A stretch of DNA of 64,000 nt from Bartonella sp. AU18XJBT (GCF_028618595.1 NZ_JAQITE010000003.1:1-64000), one strand, 5' to 3'; shown: positions 36,639 through 47,921, counted from the first letter of the stretch. The notes: generated from the sequence alone by a model not told the origin. Translations and numbers: made by a program.

Positions 36639-37696
36639 TGACAAAGTCAGTGACAACAGTTTTATCGTGTATAAGTGTTTTAGTTCTCATAGGTTTTTTA
36701 TTTTATGCTGATAGCCATTTTAATGACTATACGCTTCGTATCATAAATCTGATTGCGATTAATGCGATATTGGCAATTTCGCTTAATTTGATTTACGGTT
36801 TCACAGGTATGTTTTCTCTTGGACATGCTGGATTTATGGCTATTGGTGCTTATGTTTGCGCAATTTTACTTCTTTCCCCTGAACAAAAAGAAATGATGTG
36901 GATTCTGGAGCCTATCGCTGAACCATTGTATCATCTGCAATACCCTTTTTTTGTTGCTGTTGTTATAAGTGGTATATGTGCTGCAGTTGTAGGTTTATTG
37001 ATTGCTTTGCCAATATTGCGTCTTGGTGGCGATTATCTTGGAATTGCAACATTAGGTTTTGCTGAAATTATTCGCATTGTCATTACAAACGCAACATCGC
37101 TCACAAATGGCTCGTTAGGAATCAAGGGAATCCCTCAAAATGCAACATTATGGTGGAACTATGGTTGGTTAGCATTTACAGTTTTCTTTATTGTCCTTTT
37201 ACTGCAAAGTAATACTGGTAACGTATTACGTGCTATTCGTGATGATGAAATTGCTGCGAAAACTATGGGAATTAACGCTTTTTTCTACCGTAGTTTTTCT
37301 TTTACTGTTGGAGCGTTTTTTGCAGGTATAGGTGGAGCATTAATGGCTGCTCTTATTTCAACCATTGATCCAAAAATGTTTAATTTTCTTTTAACTTTTA
37401 ATATTTTGATGATTGTAGTTGCTGGTGGTCTCGGTTCAATTACAGGAAGCATTATTGGCAGCATTATTATTACAGTTATGCTTGAATGGCTTCGTATTAT
37501 TGAAAGTCCGTTTGACTTAGGTTTTATACATATTCCAGAAACACCAGGACTTCGCATGGTTGTTTTTTCTCTTTTATTGCTGGTAATTATCTTGTTTTGG
37601 AGAAAAGGGTTGATGGGACAACGAGAATTTTCATGGAATGGAATTTATAGCTTTTTGACACGCAAAAAGCTTTCTAATACTGAGGGAAAGCTATGA
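36638..37696 (+). CDS. livM: branched-chain amino acid ABC transporter permease (LivM type)
   Basis: Second inner-membrane permease. Many hydrophobic segments, with NLIYGFTGMFSLGHAGFMAI, GDYLGIATLGFAEIIRIV, NGSLGIKGIP and the conserved cytoplasmic NVLRAIRDDEIAAKTMGIN. The length is 352. It overlaps livH by one base and livG by 4 bases, so all are translationally coupled. It pairs with LivH to form the channel. Confidence 0.92.
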   Translation: MTKSVTTVLSCISVLVLIGFLFYADSHFNDYTLRIINLIAINAILAISLNLIYGFTGMFSLGHAGFMAIGAYVCAILLLSPEQKEMMWILEPIAEPLYHLQYPFFVAVVISGICAAVVGLLIALPILRLGGDYLGIATLGFAEIIRIVITNATSLTNGSLGIKGIPQNATLWWNYGWLAFTVFFIVLLLQSNTGNVLRAIRDDEIAAKTMGINAFFYRSFSFTVGAFFAGIGGALMAALISTIDPKMFNFLLTFNILMIVVAGGLGSITGSIIGSIIITVMLEWLRIIESPFDLGFIHIPETPGLRMVVFSLLLLVIILFWRKGLMGQREFSWNGIYSFLTRKKLSNTEGKL

Positions 37697-38475
37697 ACAA
37701 CACCATCCTTTCACTCAATAATATTGTAATGCGTTTTGGCGGATTAGTTGCTGTAAATAATGTTAATATGGCAATTAAACGAGGAAGTATTACTGGATTA
37801 ATTGGTCCCAATGGTGCTGGAAAAACAACAGTTTTCAATATGATTTCTGGTTTTTATGCTCCTACAAGCGGCATCATTCTTTTTGATGAGCAAAAAATTT
37901 CTGGAGCGCCCCCTTATATTATCTGTAGACGCCATATTGCCAGAACATTTCAAAATATTCGTCTTTTCTCAGGGTTAACGGTTTTGCAGAATGTTATGGT
38001 AGGAGCGCATGTTCGACAAAAATATCCTTGGTTTTCTTCAGCTCTATTTTTTTCAAAAGCAATGAAAGAAAAGAAGGAGATTTATAAAAATTCCTTAGAG
38101 CTCCTTGAACAGCTACAACTTGATCACCTTGCCCATCAGTCGGCAACAGCTTTACCTTATGGTGTACAGCGACGTTTAGAAATTGCACGCGCGTTAGCCA
38201 CAAAGCCAAAATTGCTTCTTCTTGATGAACCTGTTGCTGGCATGAATCCACAAGAAAGTGAAGATCTTAGAAAATTCATAGCAAAAGTGCAAAAAGACTT
38301 TGATCTTACAATTCTTCTTATTGAGCACGATATGAAAGTGGTTATGGGACTTTGCCAACATATTTTGGTTATGGAATATGGCTGTTGCATTGCCAATGGT
38401 ACACCAGATGAAATTCGTAATAACCCTAAAGTTATTGAAGCTTATCTTGGCGGAGATGTTTATGGATATTCTTAA
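37693..38475 (+). CDS. livG: branched-chain amino acid ABC transporter ATPase (LivG type)
   Basis: Cytoplasmic ATPase. Walker A GPNGAGKTT, family-specific FNMISGFYAPTSG, HIARTFQNIRLF, the signature region LPYGVQRRLEIARAL (usual S replaced by P), Walker B LLLLDEPVAGMNP and the switch HD. The LivG extension after Walker A (KYPWFSSALFFSKAMKEKKE) is present. The length is 260. It overlaps livM by 4 bases and livF by 14. Confidence 0.93.
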   Translation: MNNTILSLNNIVMRFGGLVAVNNVNMAIKRGSITGLIGPNGAGKTTVFNMISGFYAPTSGIILFDEQKISGAPPYIICRRHIARTFQNIRLFSGLTVLQNVMVGAHVRQKYPWFSSALFFSKAMKEKKEIYKNSLELLEQLQLDHLAHQSATALPYGVQRRLEIARALATKPKLLLLDEPVAGMNPQESEDLRKFIAKVQKDFDLTILLIEHDMKVVMGLCQHILVMEYGCCIANGTPDEIRNNPKVIEAYLGGDVYGYS

Positions 38476-39172
38476 AATAAAAAATCTTAACGTTCATTAT
38501 GGCGCCATTAAAGCTGTTCAAAATCTTTCTATGTCCATAAAGCGGGGCAGTATTGTCACTTTAATTGGAGCCAATGGTGCAGGAAAAAGCAGTATTGTAC
38601 GTTCTATTACAGGACTTAATCGCTCTGTTTATGGAAAAATTACCTATAATGGTGAATCAATTATTAAAAAAACACCAGAAGAGATTTTGCGATTAGGAAT
38701 TGCTCTAAGTCCTGAAGGACGACGTATTATGCCCCATCTCACTGTTTTAGAGAATCTTCATCTAGGCGCTTATATTCGTCACGATAAGCAGGGAATTTCC
38801 CGTGATATTGAATGGATATTTGATCTTTTTCCGCGCCTACGTGAAAGAGCAAAACAGTTGGGAGGAACAATGTCAGGTGGTGAACAACAGATGGTTGCTG
38901 TGGGCCGTGCACTCATGAGCAATCCTGATATGGTCATATTAGATGAACCCTCATTGGGGTTAGCACCACTTCTCGTTCGAGAAATTTTTTCGATTATTCG
39001 AAAAATTAATGATATGGGAAAAACTGTTCTTCTTATTGAACAAAATGCATTTGCTGCACTTTCCATAGCTGACTATGCTTATATTTTAGAGGTAGGACAT
39101 ATTTTATTTCACGGTGAAGGAAAAACTATGCTCTCTGATTCGCGTGTTAAAGAAGCCTATCTTGGTGGATAA
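38462..39172 (+). CDS. livF: branched-chain amino acid ABC transporter ATPase (LivF type)
   Basis: Second ATPase. Walker A GANGAGKSS, SPEGRRIMPHLTVLENLHLG, signature MSGGEQQMVAVGRAL, Walker B MVILDEPSLGL. I place the start at ATG 38462 (MDILKIKNLNVHYG) since GGCGGAG lies 6 bases upstream; an ATG at 38456 is nearly as good, and the long frame from 38378 lies inside livG. That gives 236 residues. It ends the operon and a strong hairpin follows. Confidence 0.93.
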   Translation: MDILKIKNLNVHYGAIKAVQNLSMSIKRGSIVTLIGANGAGKSSIVRSITGLNRSVYGKITYNGESIIKKTPEEILRLGIALSPEGRRIMPHLTVLENLHLGAYIRHDKQGISRDIEWIFDLFPRLRERAKQLGGTMSGGEQQMVAVGRALMSNPDMVILDEPSLGLAPLLVREIFSIIRKINDMGKTVLLIEQNAFAALSIADYAYILEVGHILFHGEGKTMLSDSRVKEAYLGG

Positions 39173-39213
39173 GACCACGAATTAAGGAAATAGAGCCATG
39201 CCTCCACTTTTTT

Positions 39214-39250
39214 AAAAGCATTTCTCATTAAGAATGAGAAATGCTCTTTT
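39214..39250. terminator. bidirectional terminator between livF and gatA
   Basis: The perfect 12-bp stem GCATTTCTCATT / AATGAGAAATGC (39218-39229 and 39233-39244) has a 3-base loop, flanked by AAAA on the left and TTTT on the right. It serves both convergent genes. Confidence 0.88.
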
Positions 39251-39264
39251 GTGAAGTTTAACTA

Positions 39265-40749
39265 TTACATCCACCATTTTTCTGCACTGAATATTCCTGC
39301 TTCTTGTTCAATAATGTGTGCTATCTTAAAAATGACTTCTTCCGAAAAAGGTTTACCAATCAATTGCAATCCTAAAGGTAAACCATTTGATGATAGACCA
39401 GCAGGAACAGAAATTCCTGGTAAACCAGCCATATTAACTGGCACAGTAAAAATATCATTAAGATACATTGCTACAGCATCATTTTTTATTTTTTCATCAG
39501 CAATACCAAAAGCAGGTGTTGGTGTTGCTGGTGTCAAAATAGCATCAATGCCTGAAGCAAAACATTGATCAAAATCACGTTTTACGAGTGTTCTTACTTT
39601 TTGAGCTCTTAAATAACAGGCATCATAATAACCAGACGAAAGGACATAAGTCCCAACCAAAATACGCCGCTTAACTTCATTACCAAAGCCAACAGAACGC
39701 GTATTTTCATACATCTCAATGATATCTTTTCCAGGCACGCGCAAACCAAAACGTACACCATCATAACGCGCTAAATTAGAAGAGGCTTCTGCAGGAGCTA
39801 TAATGTAATAAGAAGGTAGAGCATATTTTGTATGGGGCAAAGAAATATCCTTAATCTCAGCACCTGCTTCTTTTAACCAATTTATTCCTTTTTGCCAAAG
39901 CTCAATAATTTCTGGAGACATTCCATCCATATGATATTCTTTTGGAATACCGATTTTCATTCCTTTGATTGATTGACCAAGATAACTTTCATAATCAGGA
40001 ACTGGCAAATTCACAGAAGTAGAATCTTTTTCATCAAAAGAGGCCATTGATCTTAGTAAGATAGCGCAATCACGAACATCTCTGGCAACAGGCCCAGCTT
40101 GATCAAGGGATGAAGCAAATGCAACAATACCCCACCGTGAACAACGTCCATAGGTTGGCTTTATTCCTACAGTTCCAGTAAAAGCTGCTGGTTGACGTAT
40201 TGAGCCACCTGTATCAGTTGCAGTTGCACCAGCACAAATTTGTGCAGCAACAGCGGCAGCAGACCCGCCCGAAGAACCACCGGGTACGAGTTTTTCATTC
40301 GAGCCTTTTTTTCTCCATGGATTAATAACGGGACCATAATATGATGTTTCGTTGGATGAGCCCATAGCAAACTCATCCATATTAAGTTTTCCTAACATCA
40401 CAGCACCGTCTTGCCATAAATTAGTTGTAACAGTTGATTCATAGTGCGGTTTAAAACCATCAAGGATATGTGAACAGGCTTGAGTATGAACACCATGGGT
40501 TGCAAAAAGATCTTTAACCCCCAAGGGGATTCCCTCTAAAAACCCTCCCTGCCCTTTCGCTAAGCGACACTCTGATTCAGCAGCCATTTTCATTGCTTGT
40601 TCTGCTGTTATTGTTACATAAGCATTCAAAATTGGATTAGCTGATTCTATTGCTTGTAAATAAGCTTCCGTTAATTCTGTTGCTTTGAGATTTTTCTTTG
40701 TTAGAGCATCACGAGCTTGCGCAATTGTGAGAGTTGTTAAATCAGTCAT
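39265..40749 (-). CDS. gatA: Asp-tRNA(Asn)/Glu-tRNA(Gln) amidotransferase subunit A
   Basis: Amidase subunit of GatCAB, which converts Glu-tRNA-Gln and Asp-tRNA-Asn. The amidase-signature catalytic set is complete: Lys in [11 protein letters not shown], Ser in [14 protein letters not shown] and Ser in [13 protein letters not shown] prefer ATG 40749 ([14 protein letters not shown]) to the TTG four codons upstream. The length is 494. It lies 31 bases after gatC in the same direction; gatB is not in the window. Confidence 0.95.
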   Translation of the reverse strand: MTDLTTLTIAQARDALTKKNLKATELTEAYLQAIESANPILNAYVTITAEQAMKMAAESECRLAKGQGGFLEGIPLGVKDLFATHGVHTQACSHILDGFKPHYESTVTTNLWQDGAVMLGKLNMDEFAMGSSNETSYYGPVINPWRKKGSNEKLVPGGSSGGSAAAVAAQICAGATATDTGGSIRQPAAFTGTVGIKPTYGRCSRWGIVAFASSLDQAGPVARDVRDCAILLRSMASFDEKDSTSVNLPVPDYESYLGQSIKGMKIGIPKEYHMDGMSPEIIELWQKGINWLKEAGAEIKDISLPHTKYALPSYYIIAPAEASSNLARYDGVRFGLRVPGKDIIEMYENTRSVGFGNEVKRRILVGTYVLSSGYYDACYLRAQKVRTLVKRDFDQCFASGIDAILTPATPTPAFGIADEKIKNDAVAMYLNDIFTVPVNMAGLPGISVPAGLSSNGLPLGLQLIGKPFSEEVIFKIAHIIEQEAGIFSAEKWWM

Positions 40750-40780
40750 ATTGGTTCTCAAATTTTAAAAATATAAAAAA

Positions 40781-41068
40781 TTACTCAACAATTTTTGAGA
40801 CAAGAAAAAAATTTTCTTCTGTAACAGGGGCATTGGCTACAATATCTGCTGCTTTATCGCCATCTGTAACACTATCTTCACGCATTCGTAAAGTCATCGG
40901 CATCACAGATGTTAATGGCTCAACTCCACTGATATCAACTTCATTCAATTGCTCTACAAAACCTAAAATAGCATTAAATTTTTTTGTTACAGGTTCTATC
41001 TCATCATCGTGGATAGCAATCCGCGCTAAATGTGCGATCCGCTTGACTGTCTCTTGATCAACAGACAT
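40781..41068 (-). CDS. gatC: Asp-tRNA(Asn)/Glu-tRNA(Gln) amidotransferase subunit C
   Basis: Small 95-residue partner that stabilises GatA in the GatCAB complex. Family-typical [40 protein letters not shown] and PLTSV...[16 protein letters not shown]. Located immediately upstream of gatA. Its promoter region, 147 bp, is shared with the divergent ruvX. Confidence 0.95.
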   Translation of the reverse strand: MSVDQETVKRIAHLARIAIHDDEIEPVTKKFNAILGFVEQLNEVDISGVEPLTSVMPMTLRMREDSVTDGDKAADIVANAPVTEENFFLVSKIVE

Positions 41069-41215
41069 ACTCTTTACGCCTTTCTGCTTTTTTGTTTATT
41101 TATTGATCTTTATTCTGGCTATACAAGGCTGCACTTGTAAGTGCAAGAATATTAGATAACATGAATGAAGAATATAACTATAGATCTGAAACATTAAAAA
41201 ACGTATTATACCCTT

Positions 41216-41695
41216 ATGACTGTTATTAATATAGATGAAGTTATAACACATCTTTTGCCTAGACAAACAATAGCAGGCTTAGATTTAGGGACAAAAACTA
41301 TCGGAATTGCGATTTCTGATATGGGGCTGACTGTCTCAAATCCGCGTCCTGTACTACAGAGAAAAAAATTTACAGAAGATGCTTACACACTTATTAAAAT
41401 TTTTGACCGTGAAAATGTAGGCGTTATTATCATTGGCTTACCCCTTAACATGAATGGAAGCAGCGGCTCTCGTGTTCAAGCAACCAGAGCTTTTGTGAGC
41501 AATATGAAAGCTTATACAAAAATTCCATTTGTTTTTTGGGACGAACGTTTATCAACAATTGCTGCAGAACGTTCTCTTCTAGAAATGAATGTATCGCGCG
41601 CTAAAAGAGCAAGCCGAATTGATTCGGCAGCCGCTGCTTTTATATTGCAAGGTGCTCTCAATAGAATTCAAAACTTTCATCATATGGAAGGATAG
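41216..41695 (+). CDS. ruvX: Holliday junction resolvase-like protein / pre-16S rRNA nuclease
   Basis: YqgF/RuvX family: an RNase H-fold enzyme that in E. coli matures the 5' end of 16S rRNA. It has [15 protein letters not shown] at the start (acidic catalytic Asp), [19 protein letters not shown] and [17 protein letters not shown], the last supplying the second acidic pair. The C-terminus [18 protein letters not shown] is typical. The length of 159 is normal. Its tail overlaps the convergent AidB-like gene by 16 bp. Confidence 0.92.
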   Translation: MTVINIDEVITHLLPRQTIAGLDLGTKTIGIAISDMGLTVSNPRPVLQRKKFTEDAYTLIKIFDRENVGVIIIGLPLNMNGSSGSRVQATRAFVSNMKAYTKIPFVFWDERLSTIAAERSLLEMNVSRAKRASRIDSAAAAFILQGALNRIQNFHHMEG

Positions 41696-43299
41696 AGGAC
41701 ATTGAGCAAATGCCCTGCATTATATCGTGCAATAAGCATCCCATAAGAAGATCTCCATTGTCCCCCAAGGCGGCTTTCCATATAGGCATTTGCAACATGT
41801 TCTATGTCTGTAGAACGTAATGCTGCTGCTGCTGCTGCATAGGCTACCTGTTCAACAAAAAACCTTCCTGCACCTTCATTTGCTGATGCCATATCACCTG
41901 CTGACTTAATAATTTCAATTGCTCGTGGTCCCGCTGGTCCAATATCAAGAGCAATTTTTTCTAACAATTTCTGAAATAATCCCGGTGCTTTTTCAGCAAT
42001 AAGAATGGCATCCTTTACCAATTGATTGGCAGAACTATTTCTCACAATTCGTGCAGGCCCATTATGCAACATTTGTGATAATGGATTATTCGCTATAAAA
42101 CTTTCAATACCAAGTTGTGCAATAATTTCGCCAATAATAGGTACAACCAATTGACTTACATGATAAGCAATAATAGGTGTCATAATGCGGGCAAAGGCTG
42201 CTTCAGAACGGTCATTTGCGGCATTGTCAAATGCTCTCGCTAAACGCAAAACCAATGCTTGTGAAGCAGCTATATCTAATGCAATATCTGCAAAAATACG
42301 TTCTGTCAGTGGTGGTAAAGGTTGATTGGGCATTTTTTTCCGGAAAAAATCTATGCCAAATTGAAGAGCCGCTCGCAAAACACCTGCCGATATGACCGAT
42401 TGATCGAAACGCATCATCGTCTCGATATCTTTAATAACTTTAAGCCCTTCTCCAGCATTTCCTAAAAGCCAACCATAACTGCCTTGGAAATCAACAACCC
42501 CCTCTGGTGTTAAAAGTTCTCCAGAACGCTGAATTAAATGACGAATTGATATAGACCCATTTAATGCGCCATTTTCTTGTATACGTGGAATAAAAAAACA
42601 ACTTAAATGACCATTTAAATCTGCACTAACAAGATATCCGTCAGCGGTAGGATTAATAACATTGGTTTTTACAACATTTAAATGATATAGATCACGTTCC
42701 ATACTTTCATCGAAAGAAATTTTCTTAACACTTGGAAAATTAAAAGCGTATTTTTCAATATCGTCAAATGCATAAGTTAAAGAAGCGGACTTTTTATGAT
42801 GAATAGGCTTTGATGAGGAATCATATTGGCGTGATAAAAGTACATTTTGCCATTTTTTGAAGAGCTCAATATCACTAATTAAAACAGCAATAGCTGCACT
42901 CGTTATGGTAACTTCATTCAAATGTCCTGTTTCTAAACCAGCAGATAAAGCTAAACGAATCGCACGCGCTTGATAGCGGACTCCATTTTCTGAGCTCGTA
43001 TTTTCCCAAAGCGAGGTAACCAAACCTGCTTGCCTAGAATATTGTTGAAGAGCTTGATAGGAAGAATGGATCTCTAATTTTTCCGTTGGCTGCCCCCATT
43101 CATCATTATAGCATAATAAAGGCTTATAATGATTCGCTAAGCAAGAAAGTTTCCATGCTTCTCGACTCGCCGCAAAATCTCCTATTTCTTCAAAACTCGC
43201 TAACAAAAACTTAGGCAAAGTAGAGGCAATGCGAAACATAAGCGTATCGCTAAGAAATGTATTTTTTCGACGGTTATTTTGCGCAGATACAGCACTCAT
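41680..43299 (-). CDS. AidB-like acyl-CoA dehydrogenase family protein, flavin-site motifs degenerate
   Basis: A 539-residue protein whose overall layout matches AidB-type acyl-CoA dehydrogenases. The N-terminal helical part starts [18 protein letters not shown], the middle holds [10 protein letters not shown] and [20 protein letters not shown], and the C-terminal domain has [20 protein letters not shown] and [15 protein letters not shown]. AidB proteins bind FAD and DNA and are induced by alkylation damage. Here the usual TEKQGGSDVRxNTT segment is replaced by an unrelated tract ([14 protein letters not shown]), and the following HKWF-type segment is also missing. The flavin-binding loop therefore seems lost. 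Long uninterrupted reading frame argues it is still made. Role unknown. Confidence 0.8.
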   Translation of the reverse strand: MSAVSAQNNRRKNTFLSDTLMFRIASTLPKFLLASFEEIGDFAASREAWKLSCLANHYKPLLCYNDEWGQPTEKLEIHSSYQALQQYSRQAGLVTSLWENTSSENGVRYQARAIRLALSAGLETGHLNEVTITSAAIAVLISDIELFKKWQNVLLSRQYDSSSKPIHHKKSASLTYAFDDIEKYAFNFPSVKKISFDESMERDLYHLNVVKTNVINPTADGYLVSADLNGHLSCFFIPRIQENGALNGSISIRHLIQRSGELLTPEGVVDFQGSYGWLLGNAGEGLKVIKDIETMMRFDQSVISAGVLRAALQFGIDFFRKKMPNQPLPPLTERIFADIALDIAASQALVLRLARAFDNAANDRSEAAFARIMTPIIAYHVSQLVVPIIGEIIAQLGIESFIANNPLSQMLHNGPARIVRNSSANQLVKDAILIAEKAPGLFQKLLEKIALDIGPAGPRAIEIIKSAGDMASANEGAGRFFVEQVAYAAAAAALRSTDIEHVANAYMESRLGGQWRSSYGMLIARYNAGHLLNVLYPSI

Positions 43300-43424
43300 A
43301 GGTATATTCCTACATTCAAATCATTCATATCGTAGACTATTTGTCTTTTTAGAGTTAAGAAACATTTATCATATTCAAACAAATGCTTGTTTAATCTGTT
43401 TAGAGAGAGATAAAGAAGAATGCT

Positions 43425-44390
43425 ATGATTCAAGATAATTTTTTTCCACTTTTCCCTCATCAACATCTTTTAGCTATTAAAGATCTGAGTGTACAAGATC
43501 TTAATACATTGCTTAATCGTGCAGAAGCAAATGTTATCCTTTCTAACAAAATTGATAAAATAAAATCTACTTTGCGTGGACGGACTCAAATTAATCTCTT
43601 TTTTGAAGCCTCTACGCGAACACAATCTTCTTTTGAATTAGCGGGTAAAAGGCTAGGTGCACACGTGATGAGTCTTGCGATCGGCAACTCATCTGTAAAA
43701 AAAGGGGAAACATTACTTGATACAGCTACAACTCTCAATGCGATGAAGCCAGATATACTGGTTTTTCGCCATAACAGCGCAGGAGCGGCAGCTTTCTTAG
43801 CGCAAAAAGTTGATTGTTGTGTCATTAATGCAGGTGATGGTGCTCATGAACATCCAACCCAAGCTTTATTAGATGCTCTAACCATTAAAAGGGCAAAAGG
43901 TCGTATTGAAGGATTAACTGTTGCAATTTGTGGAGATATTTTACACTCACGTGTTGCCCGTTCCAATATCCTAAGTCTCAATGCTTTGGGTGCTCGTGTT
44001 CGTGCTGTTGCTCCCTCAACACTCTTACCCGCAGAAATCGCTCATATGAGTGTTGAGGTTTTTAACACGATGAAAGAAGGTCTTAAAAATGCTGATGTTA
44101 TCATGATGTTGCGCTTACAACATGAACGGATGACAGGCTCTTTTATTCCCTCTACGCGTGAATATTTCCATTATTTTGGCCTACATAAAGAAAATTTAGC
44201 CTATGCCAAAAACGATTCCATTATTCTGCATCCTGGCCCAATAAACCGTGGTGTAGAAATTGCATCCAACGTAGCAGATGGACCACAAAGTATGATTCAT
44301 ACACAAGTAGAAATGGGAATTGCAGTGCGTATGGCTGTCATGGAGGCTTTATTAGATTCACGCGCAAAGATCAGTGGAGAAAAAAAATGA
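43425..44390 (+). CDS. pyrB: aspartate carbamoyltransferase catalytic subunit
   Basis: Second step of pyrimidine synthesis: carbamoyl phosphate plus aspartate. Carbamoyl-phosphate site [17 protein letters not shown], then [34 protein letters not shown] and [12 protein letters not shown]. The length is 321. The start region GAATGCTATG gives an ATG shortly after AAGAAG. The stop overlaps the next start by 4 bases. In several Proteobacteria this class needs an inactive dihydroorotase-like partner for activity or assembly; the adjacent gene fits that. Confidence 0.95.
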   Translation: MIQDNFFPLFPHQHLLAIKDLSVQDLNTLLNRAEANVILSNKIDKIKSTLRGRTQINLFFEASTRTQSSFELAGKRLGAHVMSLAIGNSSVKKGETLLDTATTLNAMKPDILVFRHNSAGAAAFLAQKVDCCVINAGDGAHEHPTQALLDALTIKRAKGRIEGLTVAICGDILHSRVARSNILSLNALGARVRAVAPSTLLPAEIAHMSVEVFNTMKEGLKNADVIMMLRLQHERMTGSFIPSTREYFHYFGLHKENLAYAKNDSIILHPGPINRGVEIASNVADGPQSMIHTQVEMGIAVRMAVMEALLDSRAKISGEKK

Positions 44391-45688
44391 TAAAACCAAT
44401 TGTTTTTGAAAATGCTCGTATTATTGATCCTTCGCGCGCAATCGATGAAATTGGTACAGTTATTGTTGAAAATGGACAGATTATAGCCGCTGGAAAAGAA
44501 GCCTTAAATCAAGGAATCCCAGAAGAAGCAGAAGTTATTAATGCACAAAACAAAGCAATTCTCCCCGGGCTTGTTGATGCCCGCGTCTTTGTTCGAGAAT
44601 TAGGCAATGAACACTGTGAAACAATCGCATCAACAAGTCAATCCGCAGCAGCAGGTGGTATTACTTCCTTTCTTATGATGCCAAACACGCATCTAGTTAT
44701 TGATAATGTAGCACTTGTTGAATTTATTAGGCACACAGTACAAGAAAAGTCATCGGTCAATATTTATCCCGTTGCTTCAATCACACAAGGTTTCAACGGA
44801 CAAGAAATAACGGAATTCGGCTTACTAAAAGATGCAGGAGCTGTTGCCTTTTGTGAAGGAAAAAAAACGCTTCAAAGTTCATCTGTTATGCGGCGTGCAA
44901 TGACTTATGCACGCGATTTTGATGTTCTATTGATGCATGAAACGCAAGATAAAGATCTTACAGGCCAAGGTGTGATGAATGAAGGACTGCTCGCCAGTTG
45001 GCTTGGTCTTTCTGGCATTCCCCGCGAAGCAGAAGTTATCCCACTCGAAAGAGATCTGCGATTAGCAGTATTAACGCAAACACGCTATCATGCTGCTCAA
45101 ATATCAACAGCACTGTCTGCTGATGCACTTCGTTTAGGTAAAAAACGCAGTGAGAAAATTTCAGCGGGTGTATCTATTAATCATTTATCTTTTAATGAAA
45201 ATGACATTGGTGAATATCGCACCTCTTTTCGCTTAATTCCCCCATTGCGTACAGAAGAAGACCGTATAGCAATGATTGAGGCAATAAAGGATGGGACGAT
45301 AGATGTTATTGTCTCTTCTCATGATCCTCAGAGTAACGACACAAAACATTTACCATTTAATGACGCGGCAGTTGGCGCTATTGGTATGGAGACCTTATTG
45401 AGCGCAGCCTTACGCCTTTATCATGATGAGAGCCTATCTCTTCTACGGATAACGGAACTTTTGTCAACGGCGCCTGCAAAGCTCTTTGGACTCAATGCAG
45501 GAACACTCAAAAAAGGTGCTCATGCAGATCTTATTGTAGTTGATCTTGAAGAACCATGGGTTGTTTCGACAGAGAAGCTCTATTCCCGTTCAAAAAATAC
45601 CCCTTTTGAGAATGCGCGTTTTCAAGGACGCGTGCTCCAGACCTTTGTGAAAGGGAAACCCGTTTTTAAACTTGATCAACAAACTTAA
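44387..45688 (+). CDS. dihydroorotase-like protein lacking metal ligands (PyrC'/PyrX type)
   Basis: Amidohydrolase fold related to dihydroorotase, 433 residues. In true enzymes the N-terminal motif is GLIDxHVHLREP; here it reads [12 protein letters not shown], so both metal-binding histidines are replaced (R66 and F68). The later TDHAPH motif is SSHDPQ, with the catalytic Asp replaced by Ser. Two key elements are gone, so hydrolysis is not expected. Known precedents are the inactive dihydroorotase homologues that form dodecamers with aspartate carbamoyltransferase, for example in Pseudomonas; Hyphomicrobiales share this gene. It overlaps pyrB by 4 bases. An active dihydroorotase should be encoded elsewhere. 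Confidence 0.85.
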   Translation: MIKPIVFENARIIDPSRAIDEIGTVIVENGQIIAAGKEALNQGIPEEAEVINAQNKAILPGLVDARVFVRELGNEHCETIASTSQSAAAGGITSFLMMPNTHLVIDNVALVEFIRHTVQEKSSVNIYPVASITQGFNGQEITEFGLLKDAGAVAFCEGKKTLQSSSVMRRAMTYARDFDVLLMHETQDKDLTGQGVMNEGLLASWLGLSGIPREAEVIPLERDLRLAVLTQTRYHAAQISTALSADALRLGKKRSEKISAGVSINHLSFNENDIGEYRTSFRLIPPLRTEEDRIAMIEAIKDGTIDVIVSSHDPQSNDTKHLPFNDAAVGAIGMETLLSAALRLYHDESLSLLRITELLSTAPAKLFGLNAGTLKKGAHADLIVVDLEEPWVVSTEKLYSRSKNTPFENARFQGRVLQTFVKGKPVFKLDQQT

Positions 45689-46332
45689 TGAGATTTTTAA
45701 TGAATGAAGCAGAAATATTTTTTCAGTCCACTCCATGGTTTATTTTCCTCATATCTTATCTCATTGGCTCGATTCCATTTGGTTTTCTTTTTACAAGATT
45801 GTCCAAAATTGGTGATATAAGAACAATCGGTTCCGGCAATATTGGAGCAACAAATGTTTTACGAACAGGAAATAAAAAGCTTGCTGTTCTAACACTTCTT
45901 TGTGATATGTTGAAAGGAACTATTGTTGTTTTCGTTATAAAGTTTTTTAGTGATCCGCTAGGCAATAGTATCCTTGTTTCTCTAGCGGGTTTTTTTGTTT
46001 TCTTAGGACATCTTTTCCCCGTATGGCTTAAATTTAAAGGTGGTAAAGGTGTTGCTACCTATCTAGGGATCTGCTTAGGAATTTATTGGCCTGCAGCAAT
46101 TATTTTTATTATTGTATGGATAACGATTTTTCGCCTCATGCGTTATTCTTCATTATCTGCGCTTGTTGCTGTTACGATCACACCAATATTTGTTTTTTAT
46201 TTTTCCGCTTCTTATTTCTATTGTATGCTGATTGTGATGAGCGTATTTGTGTTTATAAAACATTCTGCCAATATCGGTAGATTATTAATTGGGGAAGAAA
46301 GTAAGATTGGTACGCAACACGGAGATAAATAA
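45688..46332 (+). CDS. plsY: acyl-phosphate glycerol-3-phosphate acyltransferase
   Basis: Inner-membrane enzyme that moves the acyl chain from acyl-phosphate to glycerol-3-phosphate, first step of phospholipid synthesis. Motif 1 [12 protein letters not shown], then [20 protein letters not shown], and motif 2 [21 protein letters not shown]. About five hydrophobic segments. The length of 214 is normal. The start at 45688 overlaps the previous stop by one base (TAATG); another ATG lies at 45700. Confidence 0.93.
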   Translation: MRFLMNEAEIFFQSTPWFIFLISYLIGSIPFGFLFTRLSKIGDIRTIGSGNIGATNVLRTGNKKLAVLTLLCDMLKGTIVVFVIKFFSDPLGNSILVSLAGFFVFLGHLFPVWLKFKGGKGVATYLGICLGIYWPAAIIFIIVWITIFRLMRYSSLSALVAVTITPIFVFYFSASYFYCMLIVMSVFVFIKHSANIGRLLIGEESKIGTQHGDK

Positions 46333-47521
46333 AGGAATCCTACTTACTGATCGTCAACGTCTAAGCTGGTTACGGTTATTGCGCAGTGAAAATATTGGAG
46401 CTGTTAGTTTTCGCAATCTCATTGATCATTATAAAACAGCAGAAAATGCCCTAGCCGCGCTGCCAGAGCTTAGTAGAAAAGGTGGTGGTTCTGTATCTAT
46501 TAAAATAGCAAGCTTAGAAGATGCAGAAAAAGAAATACAAAAAGCTAAAAGATTAGGTGTTCGGTTGATCGGTATGGGCGAACCAGATTACCCAGCTTTT
46601 CTTAAGGTTACAGAAGCCCCTCCGCCGCTTATTGCTATCAAAGGTAATGTTTCAATTTTTCAAAAAACTTCTATTGGAATTATAGGTTCTCGAAATGCTT
46701 CAGCTGCTGGAAAAAAGCTTACGGCTCAATTTGCGCGTTTTCTCGGAGACGCAGACTTTGTAACAATTTCTGGGCTCGCTCGTGGAATTGATAGCGTTGC
46801 GCATCAAGCAAGTTTAAAAACAGGAACTGTTGCAGTCATGGCTGGGGGAATTGATCATATCTATCCTCCTGAAAATAAAAGGTTGCATGAAGATATTATC
46901 GCCAACGGTGGAGCCATCATCAGCGAAATGCCCATTTCTTGGAAGCCGCGCGCTATCGATTTTCCAAGAAGAAACCGTATTATTGCAGCTCTATCACTTG
47001 GTCTCTTGGTTGTAGAGGCAGCCTTGCGCTCAGGGTCCTTAATTACCGCACGTCAAGCAGCTGAAATGGGACGGTTAATTTTTGCCATTCCCGGTTCTCC
47101 ACTTGATCCAAGATCTGTTGGTACAAACAATCTTATCAAGGACGGAGCTCTACTCACCACACATCCTTCTGACATTATAGAAACACTTACGCCATTAATT
47201 TCACCGCTTCCAAATTCCCAACTCAATTTTTTTGAGGAACCACCCTCTTTACAACTTGAAAAGGAGAATTTCAACTTAGCAGATGAAAAAAACAGCAACC
47301 CCTCTTTAGCAGGTGATGATGCAGCACGTGCAGCAGTTCTCTCCGCTCTTTCAACAACGCCAATCGATTTAGACACACTCAGTATCCACTCAGGTGTTTC
47401 GCTCCCAACTCTCTACCTCTTATTGGTAGAACTCGACCTTGCTGGAAAGCTTATTCGACACTCTGGTGGTTGTGTGTCATTGTCGAATCTTGATCTTCCC
47501 CAAGAGCCTCAGCACTATTAA
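46289..47521 (+). CDS. dprA: DNA-processing protein DprA
   Basis: Loads RecA on incoming single-stranded DNA in transformation. An N-terminal SAM-like part ([19 protein letters not shown]) is followed by the Rossmann-like domain with [49 protein letters not shown] and a C-terminal winged helix ([20 protein letters not shown]). The length is 410. No ATG lies at the expected place: a TTG at 46289 or slightly later in the end of plsY must be used, so the 44-base overlap is uncertain. It is preserved despite the heavy gene loss around it. Confidence 0.9.
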   Translation: MGKKVRLVRNTEINKGILLTDRQRLSWLRLLRSENIGAVSFRNLIDHYKTAENALAALPELSRKGGGSVSIKIASLEDAEKEIQKAKRLGVRLIGMGEPDYPAFLKVTEAPPPLIAIKGNVSIFQKTSIGIIGSRNASAAGKKLTAQFARFLGDADFVTISGLARGIDSVAHQASLKTGTVAVMAGGIDHIYPPENKRLHEDIIANGGAIISEMPISWKPRAIDFPRRNRIIAALSLGLLVVEAALRSGSLITARQAAEMGRLIFAIPGSPLDPRSVGTNNLIKDGALLTTHPSDIIETLTPLISPLPNSQLNFFEEPPSLQLEKENFNLADEKNSNPSLAGDDAARAAVLSALSTTPIDLDTLSIHSGVSLPTLYLLLVELDLAGKLIRHSGGCVSLSNLDLPQEPQHY

Positions 47522-47657
47522 TAATGCTTTGCCCTTCTTTGGCAACCATATCCAAAAGCAATGCTAAAAGCGGACTATGCGCCTGACGCGCCATCTGATT
47601 CATTTGCTTAGACATATCTGTAATATATTGGATAACTTTTAAATGATTTATAAACAT
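47451..47657 (-). CDS. small conserved hypothetical protein, antisense to dprA end
   Basis: A 68-residue protein: MFINHLKVIQYITDMSKQMN then QMARQAHSPLLALLLDMVAK, an amphipathic helical pattern seen in short alphaproteobacterial proteins of unknown function. AGAGGATT precedes the ATG at a good distance, which supports translation. The last 70 bases overlap the dprA coding end on the opposite strand. No function can be given. Confidence 0.6.
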   Translation of the reverse strand: MFINHLKVIQYITDMSKQMNQMARQAHSPLLALLLDMVAKEGQSIINSAEALGEDQDSTMTHNHQSVE

Positions 47658-47921
47658 AATCCTCTATCCTTGAGCATTTCCCCTCCTACCTCTCAATAGA
47701 CGTTATCTTAGTATTTCGCCGTATGTTTTTGTAATAACAGTGGAAAATAAATCGTGTAATTCTATATAGGGTGTATTCTAATAATAACAATTATAAGTTG
47801 TACAATATTCATGTTTTTTATATGGCTAATATTTTTTTATGTGCTCTTAAGCAATTGTCATTAGCTATTCGCGTAAAAGGCGTTTATAAAAAAATTTTTA
47901 TTTCAATATTTGGGTAAAATT

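Noticed and set aside
38378-38461. N-terminal extension of livF inside livG
   Set aside because: Conserved LivF sequence begins at 38462, where a ribosome site is well placed.
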